DNA of 64,000 bases, from contig JBOEGQ010000010.1 of the NCBI GenBank assembly GCA_050633505.1, forward strand, positions 186,001-250,000. Reading direction: 5' to 3'. The notes beneath the pieces are model-generated. The model was given only the letters and a program-made list of their open reading frames with translations. It was not told where the DNA came from and made no database searches. The stretch is from UBA1672 sp050633505. Its GTDB lineage: Bacteria; Pseudomonadota; Alphaproteobacteria; Micavibrionales; Micavibrionaceae. A program made the position numbers and the translations under genes. Shown here piece by piece: positions 17,679 to 25,320 of this stretch. Position 1 is the stretch's first letter. Every line of letters begins with the position of its first letter.

Positions 17679-18314
17679 TCACGGTTTTGCAATAACCTGA
17701 GATTCCGGTATCATTGTACGCCAAGACATTCTGATACTTGCCCGTATCAGCTCTGGATTTGCGCCACTTGCAATCGCACGCAAAACAGCGGCACTCATAT
17801 CTCTTGTACGTTGTATTTCCAAACCATCCACGCGTAAATGTCCAGGAAACCTGCGCTCTGCAATTTCAAGATAGCTATAAACATCTGCGTCATCAAATGC
17901 GCTAATCTCGACTTCAATCGGGCTCATAAGAACCTTATGACCCGACTTGGCCGCTTCTACATTATCTTCTAAAATTCCGGATTTAACACTAACTACAGCA
18001 GAGATAACTCGAGATTCTCTTTGAATTTCGCTTAACAAATCCTTCGCAGAACTCCGTACCTGCGTTGAGAAAAACCCATCGGCCTTCAGCGCATCAAATT
18101 TGCTTTGCTGTTGATCTAGTTGTTCAAACTCAAGCTGCATACGATCAATATCAGACTGTACCGATGATAATTGAGCACGCAACCCCCTCTGCTCTCGATC
18201 CAAATTTTCTTTTTCCGGGATCATATAAAGATAGAGAGCCGCCCCCATTGATGCATTCACTACAATCAATATAAGTAAAATAATTACGCGTTTTATCCCG
18301 ATAATGCCTATCAT
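17679..18314 (-). CDS. PilO/MshJ-like inner-membrane alignment protein
   Basis: One N-terminal membrane helix (VIILLILIVVNASMGAALYLYM) leads into a coiled coil (residues about 33-75) and a C-terminal ferredoxin-like domain, the plan of PilO/GspM/MshJ. Sequence identity with known families is low by eye, so the call rests on architecture, the length of 211 aa, and a four-base overlap with the PilM/PilN-type gene upstream. It should dimerise with that protein in the inner membrane. Confidence 0.75.
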   Translation of the reverse strand: MIGIIGIKRVIILLILIVVNASMGAALYLYMIPEKENLDREQRGLRAQLSSVQSDIDRMQLEFEQLDQQQSKFDALKADGFFSTQVRSSAKDLLSEIQRESRVISAVVSVKSGILEDNVEAAKSGHKVLMSPIEVEISAFDDADVYSYLEIAERRFPGHLRVDGLEIQRTRDMSAAVLRAIASGANPELIRASIRMSWRTMIPESQVIAKP

Positions 18315-19900
18315 TTTGCCGGTCCTTCCACGCTAATCTCCGCGACATAGTCCTGAGACGCGGCACTTCCCGCTCTATTGCCTGTTTCAACAACAATCTC
18401 TTCACTATATTCATAATCTTCAAGAAGCTTTGTTACAGAAACCACATGATCCGGTAATAACCTTTGAAGGCGTTGGCGGAACTGTTTCACCTCTTCATTA
18501 CCTTTTTCGGCATCTGTTGTACTTGGGAATGTCATTTGCATATCGGCCACAAATGACGGCTCTTTCCCATTCGCATCCATAACACGTTGTGCAATACTTT
18601 TCTTTCCGCGTTTTAAATCAAGGCGGTCTACCTTCATATCACGTCCCAAGGCCATACCAACACGATAGAACAATGGTAAAACGTCTATTTGTTTTTCTTC
18701 AAATGAGTCAAACACGGCAAGAGAACTCTGTATCAGCTTAATATCATAACCGAGATCTTCTTTGCGTTTAACTTCCTTTTGATATTGTAGGTCAAGATGA
18801 CTCTTACGCTGTGTGATGTTCTCAATATCTGCTCGAACCTCTGAAAGATCCTGAACATAGCCCATAATTTGATATGCCAGGAACGCGCCACCAAGGATAA
18901 GCAACACAGATAAAAGCGCCGCAATTTGTCGCGGCTGCGAAACACTGTCAATTTGTTTCGCCTTCATTGGCAATATGAAACGGCTCTTTCGGCCAATCCA
19001 TGCAGAATGTAATGCATCCGCATGATGAAGCGTTTCTTGAATCCCCTGACGAACACCAAGCTTACGCGCAGCATCATCAGAAGTCAGAGAGTGAAAATCA
19101 CATGGCGTATCAATGAGCTCATGCACCATATCTCCGGTGGAGGAATCGGCAAGCAATATAACATTCAAACCATCAGATGAATCAAAGCCAAAACGCGATA
19201 AATAACTCATCGTCGCATTGAATTCCTGATGGACATCCTGCGCCCAAACAAGAGGATCATCATCGTGATCCGAAATGGGTGTCATACGCGTTAGGGCAAG
19301 TTCACCATTTTTGGTAACAATCTGTCTTAAGCTACCGCTTTTATGTTGCCCCATAAACACAGTCCACTGTGCCTTTTTCCCGCCTTTTCCGGTGAGCTTC
19401 TCTGACAGTTTCTTAATCATGTCAGACGCTTCGATAGGTAGAAGACAAAAGCCTGCAATCGGAGCCAAAGATTGCGCAGCAGCAGCCATGGTTTTTGTGA
19501 AAGCCTCACTGGCAGGTACCGCAGAGAAGATATAGATACTCCCCCCTAAAGCCCCCTTTTCTTTCGCTAATTTTTCCTTTAACGGCAACGCGGCACGAAC
19601 AGGATAGCTTGGGAAAGCGACTTTCAGCTTTCGCTTAACCACATTCCCGCGATCCATAATACTAACTTTTGGTACTTTTTCTTTGCGATAGTGCTGTTCA
19701 ACCATATCGTTAAGAATAAGAACCGGTTTCCCCCCACAGTCCTTGGATATGATTGTTGCGACACTATCCGTGAAATCTTCTGCTGACCAAGGCACAGCTT
19801 CAACAAGCTTTGCTCCGCGAGCACTTACCCCGTAGATAAACAATGCCTCATCCGAGATCATTAACACGGTTCTTGACGGCGATAAGAAAGATAGAGACAT
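18311..19900 (-). CDS. PilM-PilN/MshI/GspL-like inner-membrane pilus protein
   Basis: The protein of 529 aa appears to combine two roles. The N-terminal 330 or so residues look like the actin-like PilM/GspL cytoplasmic domain (SLSFLSPSRTVLMIS start). A transmembrane helix (IAALLSVLLILGGAFLAYQIM, residues about 327-347) is followed by a coiled coil and a PilN-like periplasmic domain. In many type IVa systems PilM and PilN are separate proteins. The fused form is like GspL and MSHA-type loci. It starts 21 bases after the gspF-like gene and overlaps the PilO-like gene by four bases. Confidence 0.78.
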   Translation of the reverse strand: MSLSFLSPSRTVLMISDEALFIYGVSARGAKLVEAVPWSAEDFTDSVATIISKDCGGKPVLILNDMVEQHYRKEKVPKVSIMDRGNVVKRKLKVAFPSYPVRAALPLKEKLAKEKGALGGSIYIFSAVPASEAFTKTMAAAAQSLAPIAGFCLLPIEASDMIKKLSEKLTGKGGKKAQWTVFMGQHKSGSLRQIVTKNGELALTRMTPISDHDDDPLVWAQDVHQEFNATMSYLSRFGFDSSDGLNVILLADSSTGDMVHELIDTPCDFHSLTSDDAARKLGVRQGIQETLHHADALHSAWIGRKSRFILPMKAKQIDSVSQPRQIAALLSVLLILGGAFLAYQIMGYVQDLSEVRADIENITQRKSHLDLQYQKEVKRKEDLGYDIKLIQSSLAVFDSFEEKQIDVLPLFYRVGMALGRDMKVDRLDLKRGKKSIAQRVMDANGKEPSFVADMQMTFPSTTDAEKGNEEVKQFRQRLQRLLPDHVVSVTKLLEDYEYSEEIVVETGNRAGSAASQDYVAEISVEGPAK

Positions 19901-19921
19901 GTGAAAAAACTCAAAGATTTG

Positions 19922-21172
19922 TTAAATATCGACCATATTACCCAGATTCATATAGATCGGCCCGAACGAACCTGCAGCGATCCAGACAATGATGAGAGCG
20001 AGTATAACAGTTAACATCGGTTGTATCATCTCGATTAATGCATCAATCGCCTCATCAACATCCTTTGTATAAAATTCCGAGACTTGTTCCAAGACCTCAG
20101 ATAAGTCTCCGGACTCCTCTCCGATCTTAACCATACGTACAACCATACTTGGAAACTCACCTGATGCATTCAAAGCATCAGAAAGCGGACTTCCAGACTG
20201 GACATAGATTTCAACCGATTCCATGGCATCCATTAAGACCAAATTATTAACCGTATTTCGTGCTGCTTTAAGGCCATTAATCACATCAATTCCACTGGCA
20301 AACAAGGCACCAAAAGTCTGTGCATAACGTGCAATTGTTATCTTTCTGATCAAATCTCCAACTATAGGCATGCGCAAATACAGCGAATCAAGCTGATATG
20401 CGGCCTCATCAGATAGCCGCCTTACCCCAACCAACGAGCCAAACAAAATAACAGGCACAAAGATGACGATTAATGCACCATAAATCGGGATTCCCAACAG
20501 ACTAAATTGCGACTCAACAAAGAAATTCGACGTCGCGATAAGCCATACCGTAAACCACGGTAATTCAATATCCAGATATTTCAGGAAATCCACAATTTGC
20601 GGGACAAGATAACTCATCATAAAGACAATAACCAAAACAACAACAATCGTTACCACCATTGGATATCGTGTTGCTTTTTTAATCTTGGATTGCATTGCAT
20701 CAACCCATTTTAAATAACTCTCAAGCTGGATGTATGATGAGGTCAAATCCCCGGTATCTTCACCCGCCTTAACCAGTGAGACAAAAAGAGGCTTGAAAAT
20801 TTTGGGGTGTTTAGCCATAGCTTCGGATAAAGCCGACCCATCTCGTACATCACGATGCACCTCACTTACGATATCACGCATTTGATCATTATCTGCACCA
20901 TCACGAATATCAGAAAGCGCGTCAAGCATTGGAATACCTGCGCCTTGCATTTGCTTCATATGAATAAAAAACTGAATTAAATCACGCAATTTAATCTTGT
21001 TAAGAGTGAAGCCACTCAACTTAGAGCTTCGTTTATTTAGTGGTGTGCATTGCACAAGCTCAAGCCCCGCAGTCTGAAGCTGATTATATAAATCCACTTC
21101 ATTAACTGCGGAAATGCTTCCCCGTACAGGGCGTCCACGCGAATTAACAGCTCTATATTTAAAACGTTCGAT
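19922..21172 (-). CDS. Type II/IV pilus inner-membrane platform protein (GspF/PilC/MshG), probable AUC start
   Basis: The platform protein anchors the extension motor. It has two GspF domains (residues about 68-190 and 270-390) with the family's LIQFFIHMKQMQGAGIPMLDAL and KATRYPMVVTIVVV motifs and three membrane helices. The first normal start codon in frame is GTG 21097. Upstream of it the same frame reads FKYRAVNSRGRPVRGSISAV, the conserved GspF N-terminus, back to ATC 21172-21170, with a stop two codons earlier. An AAAAGGA site lies 8 bases before the ATC. I therefore infer an AUC start (416 aa). A frameshift from ATG 21218 or a sequence error would be the alternatives. Confidence 0.9.
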   Translation of the reverse strand: MERFKYRAVNSRGRPVRGSISAVNEVDLYNQLQTAGLELVQCTPLNKRSSKLSGFTLNKIKLRDLIQFFIHMKQMQGAGIPMLDALSDIRDGADNDQMRDIVSEVHRDVRDGSALSEAMAKHPKIFKPLFVSLVKAGEDTGDLTSSYIQLESYLKWVDAMQSKIKKATRYPMVVTIVVVLVIVFMMSYLVPQIVDFLKYLDIELPWFTVWLIATSNFFVESQFSLLGIPIYGALIVIFVPVILFGSLVGVRRLSDEAAYQLDSLYLRMPIVGDLIRKITIARYAQTFGALFASGIDVINGLKAARNTVNNLVLMDAMESVEIYVQSGSPLSDALNASGEFPSMVVRMVKIGEESGDLSEVLEQVSEFYTKDVDEAIDALIEMIQPMLTVILALIIVWIAAGSFGPIYMNLGNMVDI

Positions 21173-21227
21173 AACTCAAATCCTTTTGGATAAGAAATAG
21201 CACACTCATGAAAACGGCAAATAGATA

Positions 21228-23231
21228 CTACCGATATAAATCCACGACCTTCCCAATTGCAGGTATATCAGTAACACCTTCAAGTATTTTAAGAATGCCA
21301 TCGTCTCTCATATTTTTGAAGCCCTTTTTTACAGCAAGCGTTTTTAATTCCGCTTTTGATTCATTTCGAGCAACAGATTCATCCAGTTCATCATCAAAAA
21401 GAAGGATCTCAACAACGGCAACACGTCCCTTATACCCATTACCGGCACATACGTCACAACCACCTTCTTTTGCCTTAAAAACAGGCGGCGGATTTGCAGA
21501 GTCAACACCAAGAACCTCACATTCTTGCTCATTTGGTGTATATTCGACTTTACACGTTCCGCATAACCGCCTTGCAAGTCTTTGTGCAAATACCGCAATA
21601 ATCGCCCCGGCAAGCATTCCGGGCTTCATCCCCAGATCTAAAAGACGTGGGATGGCACCAAAAGAATCATTCGTGTGCAATGATGTATAAACCTGATGCC
21701 CTGTCATCGCAGCTTTTAACGCCATCTCTGCCGTTGTCTGATCACGGATTTCACCAATAAAGATAATATCCGGGTCTTGCCTTAAGAGCGCCTTAATACC
21801 ATCTGCAAATTCTAAAACCCCTTCACGAACATTGGTCTGACGAATCATGGGCAAAGAATATTCCACCGGATCCTCCAATGTCTGAATGTTCACCTCAACA
21901 TCATTGATTTCATTCAAGATCGAATAAAGTGATGTACTTTTACCGCTTCCTGTTGGGCCTGTAACAATAATAATGCCTTCTGGCTTAGATACCGCTGTAC
22001 GTAGTATTTCTTGATTCGTATCACTAAAGCCCAACGCCTCCATCGGCAGAATGCTGGAACTTTTATCCAAAACCCGTAAAACAATATTCTCGCCATGTAC
22101 AGTTGGCAAAGAGGACACACGAAAATCTGCCTCACGCCCCCCGACATGCAGACCAAATCGCCCGTCTTGGGGAGATAGCTTATCCGCAATATTCATTTCA
22201 GACATAATTTTGATACGCTGAGAAATACCATTCCAATGCTGCTTATGCAGAATCTGCGCCGTAAATAATACACCATCAAGACGATAACGCAGTCGAACAA
22301 AGTTCTCTTCCGGTTCAAAGTGCAAATCAGATGCCCCAATCTTCACCGCATCAAAAACCAAGGCATTCACCAATCGGACAATCGGATGAGAAAACGCCTC
22401 GTTCTCGCTTAATGATGCAACATCTTTTTGCTCTTTGCCCTCTTCAAGCTCATCCAGAATGGCTTTAATTGAGCTGGCATAACCATAAGACGCATCAATT
22501 GCATCCGACAAGATGGCCGACGTCGCAACCATAGGCTTGATCGCCATGCTTTTCGGCAAGAATCTTTTTAGTGTATCAAGGGCAACAACATCATACGGGT
22601 CAGACATTGCCACATAGATTGTTTCATCCTCTATCGAGATTGGTAAAATCTGGTGCTGTAGCGCAACTCTCTTTTCTAAAAGAGCCAAGGCCTCACCATC
22701 CACAATCGTATTACGCGGATCGAAAACACCAAAGCCTGATGTTTCGGCAAGGAACACCGTAAGGGTATCCTCTTCGATAAACCCAAGGTCAACAAGGATT
22801 TCACCCAGCATTTTACCGGAGATCTTCTTCTCCTGTAAGGCAACATTTAACTGGTCATCCGTAATGAGCCCCATGGCAACCATGCGCTCTCCCATACGAG
22901 CCTTACCAGAGGCCTCATCATCATCGTAACCATCATCATCTTGTGTTTGCAGCGCCCCGCCAAGGGTTTGTAAAGCTGTGCCTGTTGCTTGCTCCGACGT
23001 AGAATCATTAAAAAAGTCGTCGTCATTCTCAACAGGGCTTATATCAGCAGCTGGCTGATCAACGCCATTATCAAGAACCTCCTTTTCTTTCGAAGGATTC
23101 TCCAGCGTGTCACTAACCTCCACATCGACAATATCATCATCGCTGTCACTATCGATTATAGAGCTATCATCTTGCTTTAGTTCTTCTTCGGAAACAATTT
23201 CCAGTTCAATTTCTTCCATAGACTTTATCAC
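21228..23231 (-). CDS. Type IV pilus/type II secretion assembly ATPase (GspE/PilB/MshE)
   Basis: The extension motor. The first 105 or so residues are strongly acidic and probably disordered. An MshEN/T2SSE N-terminal domain (112-240, GERMVAMGLITDDQLNVALQ) follows; in MshE this domain binds cyclic-di-GMP. Then comes the ATPase with Walker A GPTGSGKS at 425-432, Walker B DIIFIGEIRD near 488-497, and the zinc tetracysteine C557/C560/C592/C595. GTG 23231 has an AAAGG site three bases upstream. ATG 23219 is an alternative start. It is the first gene of the 16-kb pilus locus. Confidence 0.95.
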   Translation of the reverse strand: MIKSMEEIELEIVSEEELKQDDSSIIDSDSDDDIVDVEVSDTLENPSKEKEVLDNGVDQPAADISPVENDDDFFNDSTSEQATGTALQTLGGALQTQDDDGYDDDEASGKARMGERMVAMGLITDDQLNVALQEKKISGKMLGEILVDLGFIEEDTLTVFLAETSGFGVFDPRNTIVDGEALALLEKRVALQHQILPISIEDETIYVAMSDPYDVVALDTLKRFLPKSMAIKPMVATSAILSDAIDASYGYASSIKAILDELEEGKEQKDVASLSENEAFSHPIVRLVNALVFDAVKIGASDLHFEPEENFVRLRYRLDGVLFTAQILHKQHWNGISQRIKIMSEMNIADKLSPQDGRFGLHVGGREADFRVSSLPTVHGENIVLRVLDKSSSILPMEALGFSDTNQEILRTAVSKPEGIIIVTGPTGSGKSTSLYSILNEINDVEVNIQTLEDPVEYSLPMIRQTNVREGVLEFADGIKALLRQDPDIIFIGEIRDQTTAEMALKAAMTGHQVYTSLHTNDSFGAIPRLLDLGMKPGMLAGAIIAVFAQRLARRLCGTCKVEYTPNEQECEVLGVDSANPPPVFKAKEGGCDVCAGNGYKGRVAVVEILLFDDELDESVARNESKAELKTLAVKKGFKNMRDDGILKILEGVTDIPAIGKVVDLYR

Positions 23232-23349
23232 ACGCCTTTTAAGTCGTTATTATTATCAGCAGTTTATCAAAAAAATACGCAGAGAGAAACATGGTTAAGA
23301 AAAACCACTCCCCTCTTTTAGCATCGAAATATTAAGATTTTATATAGAT

Positions 23350-23392
23350 AGAAAGAAAAGAAGGCGTGCAAAGGTCATTCGCACACCTCCAA
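23350..23392 (-). terminator. Probable terminator after the glutamine synthetase gene
   Basis: On the reverse strand a stem of about 10 bp (23361-23369 region with 23381-23389, two G-T pairs) is followed by CTTTTCTTTCTATC. It lies about 25-65 bases after the glutamine synthetase stop and separates that gene from the pilus locus. Confidence 0.55.
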
Positions 23393-23414
23393 TAATATAT
23401 ACTTAGAGTGCTTT

Positions 23415-24527
23415 TTATTCTGCAGCAATAGCAAATTTTGCATCTTCACGTGGCCATGACTTAAACGTCATAAGAGCCTCATCAAGACCGCAAACAGTCG
23501 CACTTAAACGTGCACCAACAAGATAAGGGTCTGCATTCGCGCCCGGACGACGGTCTTCAAAATAGCCATAACCTTTTTGCGCAACCAACTGCGGAATACG
23601 GATCGAACAACCACGATCAGCATTACCGGCCTTAAATGTATTGATGTCACATGTCTCATGGTGCCCGGTCAAACGACGGTCGAGAGCATGACCATAAAGC
23701 TTAATGTGCTCCGCATGCTTTTCCGATAGAGCCTTAACAGCAGCAGCAATTGCATCCTTACCTTTTGCCTTATCACGCGTATCATTTGTTGAGAAGTTAG
23801 TATGCATACCCGCACCATTCCAGTCACCTGTAATTGGCTTATTATGTGTTGAAACAGTAACGCCATAATCTTCTGCAATACGGTAGAGTAACCAACGAGC
23901 AACCCAAGTATGATCTGCCGCCGTCATAACATCAGCAGCTTCTTTTGCATCGCCACGATAGCCAATCTGGAATTCCCACTGCCCCGGCATAACTTCCGCA
24001 TTAATACCATAGAACAACAGGCCGGCTTCAATACATGCTTGTGCATGATCTTCTGCAATATCACGGCCAAATGCTTCATCCGCACCAACACCACAATAAT
24101 ATGGACCTTGTGGCCCAGGGAAACCTGTTTCAGGCCAACCAAGAGGCTGACGCCCTTTGAAAAGCGTGTATTCCTGCTCAAACCCTGCCCAAGGATCTTG
24201 CTCTGCCGCACCGGCCTCAAGAACCGTACGCAATTGTGCGCGTGAATTTGATTCATGCGGTGTTTCATCCGGATTAAAGACCTCAGTCATAACAAGATAA
24301 TTCCCCTCGCCACGAATTGGATCTTCAACAAAAAAGACTGGTTTTAAAATACAATCAGAGTCATCACCTGAGGCCTGATTTGTTGATGAACCATCAAAGC
24401 TCCACTCTGGGAAATCTTCAAGTGTCGGGCTATTCCCGACATTAACCACACGCGACTTTGAGCGAAGGTGGCGTGTAGGCACCGCACCATCAAGCCAAAT
24501 GTATTCGGCTAAGGTAAATTTAGACAT
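23415..24527 (-). CDS. glnII: Glutamine synthetase type II (eukaryote-like GSII)
   Basis: The enzyme makes glutamine from glutamate, ammonia and ATP. Its length of 370 aa and motifs mark the GSII type rather than the 470-aa GSI: FPEWSFDGSSTNQASGDDSD at the N-terminus, PFEQEYTLF-like GFEQEYTLFKGRQPLGWP, NAEVMPGQWEFQIG, NGAGMHTNFST and GCSIRIPQLVAQKGYGYFEDRRP. GSII is usual in eukaryotes and found in rhizobia, Frankia and streptomycetes. A GGAG site lies 7 bases before ATG 24527. It stands alone between the pilus locus and the rpoD group. The 150-base upstream region has an inverted repeat. Confidence 0.95.
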   Translation of the reverse strand: MSKFTLAEYIWLDGAVPTRHLRSKSRVVNVGNSPTLEDFPEWSFDGSSTNQASGDDSDCILKPVFFVEDPIRGEGNYLVMTEVFNPDETPHESNSRAQLRTVLEAGAAEQDPWAGFEQEYTLFKGRQPLGWPETGFPGPQGPYYCGVGADEAFGRDIAEDHAQACIEAGLLFYGINAEVMPGQWEFQIGYRGDAKEAADVMTAADHTWVARWLLYRIAEDYGVTVSTHNKPITGDWNGAGMHTNFSTNDTRDKAKGKDAIAAAVKALSEKHAEHIKLYGHALDRRLTGHHETCDINTFKAGNADRGCSIRIPQLVAQKGYGYFEDRRPGANADPYLVGARLSATVCGLDEALMTFKSWPREDAKFAIAAE

Positions 24528-24603
24528 GTATTTTCTCCATTGTTCAACTAATTATGCTTCGGTGCACAATTGCATGGAGGCCGCAGATTAGCAAGCATTT
24601 TTT

Positions 24604-24618
24604 GCATGGGAGCCATGC
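24604..24618. promoter_or_regulatory. Inverted repeat upstream of glnII
   Basis: GCATGG, GAG, CCATGC: a 6-bp perfect inverted repeat 77 bases before the glnII ATG, flanked on both sides by copies of ATGCAAAAA (reverse strand). It could be a nitrogen-control operator. It does not match the NtrC consensus, so the regulator is unknown. Confidence 0.3.
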
Positions 24619-24679
24619 TATTTTTGCATAATGGATGGGGATCAGAACAGCGATCAAAGCACTACTCAATACCCGAGTA

Positions 24680-25288
24680 TTAAGGCACTATAGGTGAATC
24701 ACTCTGATAATTGATTAGGTGAGCCATAATTTCATCTTCATATTTTAGGACAGTTTCTTTGTCTTCTTTTGTGACATCTTGAAGAGACTTCATAAAATCT
24801 AAGGTCGATTGAAACTGTGCCCTTGATTCAGCAGGAAGCATCGCAAGCATTTGTGGTGATATTCTCTTTGCCATATCCTTATGACCGGTCTTGGTCGCTG
24901 TCGAAGTGGCCGCAAAATGCGTCATCATCACACGGTCCGCATTCTTTGCCCACGCCTCAGCCGTAGGGAAATGCCGTTTATCATCATAAGAGTATGTCGA
25001 AACAATTTCAGTCATACGCTTATAATATGCAGGATGATTTTTCTTTAAATCCTCAACATTATTAACATAAAGTGGCATGTTCTTTTCGACCATATGGAGA
25101 CGCGGTTTAAAGAAATCCTCAACCCCGTTTTGTTCCATTTCGGCTGCTAAAGGTTCCAAAACCTTTTGAGATCCCAAAAAAGACCTCACATCATTATCTG
25201 TTAACGGGTCATGCTCTTGCGCAAAAGAAGATGTGTTCCACGCACACAAAAAGAACATCCCCAAAACCAAAGTTTTTAAAAGGTGCAT
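24680..25288 (-). CDS. Hypothetical secreted protein, 202 aa
   Basis: A clean signal peptide (LKTLVLGMFFLCAWNTSSFAQ, cleavage after SFA) is followed by about 180 mostly helical, charged residues rich in Met, Lys and Asp, with no membrane segment and no cysteine after the signal. It begins 32 bases after the rpoD stop on the same strand, so it may be read through from rpoD. I do not recognise a family. Periplasmic location is inferred from the signal peptide alone. Confidence 0.78.
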   Translation of the reverse strand: MHLLKTLVLGMFFLCAWNTSSFAQEHDPLTDNDVRSFLGSQKVLEPLAAEMEQNGVEDFFKPRLHMVEKNMPLYVNNVEDLKKNHPAYYKRMTEIVSTYSYDDKRHFPTAEAWAKNADRVMMTHFAATSTATKTGHKDMAKRISPQMLAMLPAESRAQFQSTLDFMKSLQDVTKEDKETVLKYEDEIMAHLINYQSDSPIVP

Positions 25289-25320
25289 AATAATTTCCCC
25301 ACTGATATTTGATTTTAACC

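Noticed and set aside
24528..24679. Sigma-54 promoter and NtrC sites before glnII
   Set aside because: No GG-N10-GC pair in a convincing context; only isolated TGCACC-like half sites.
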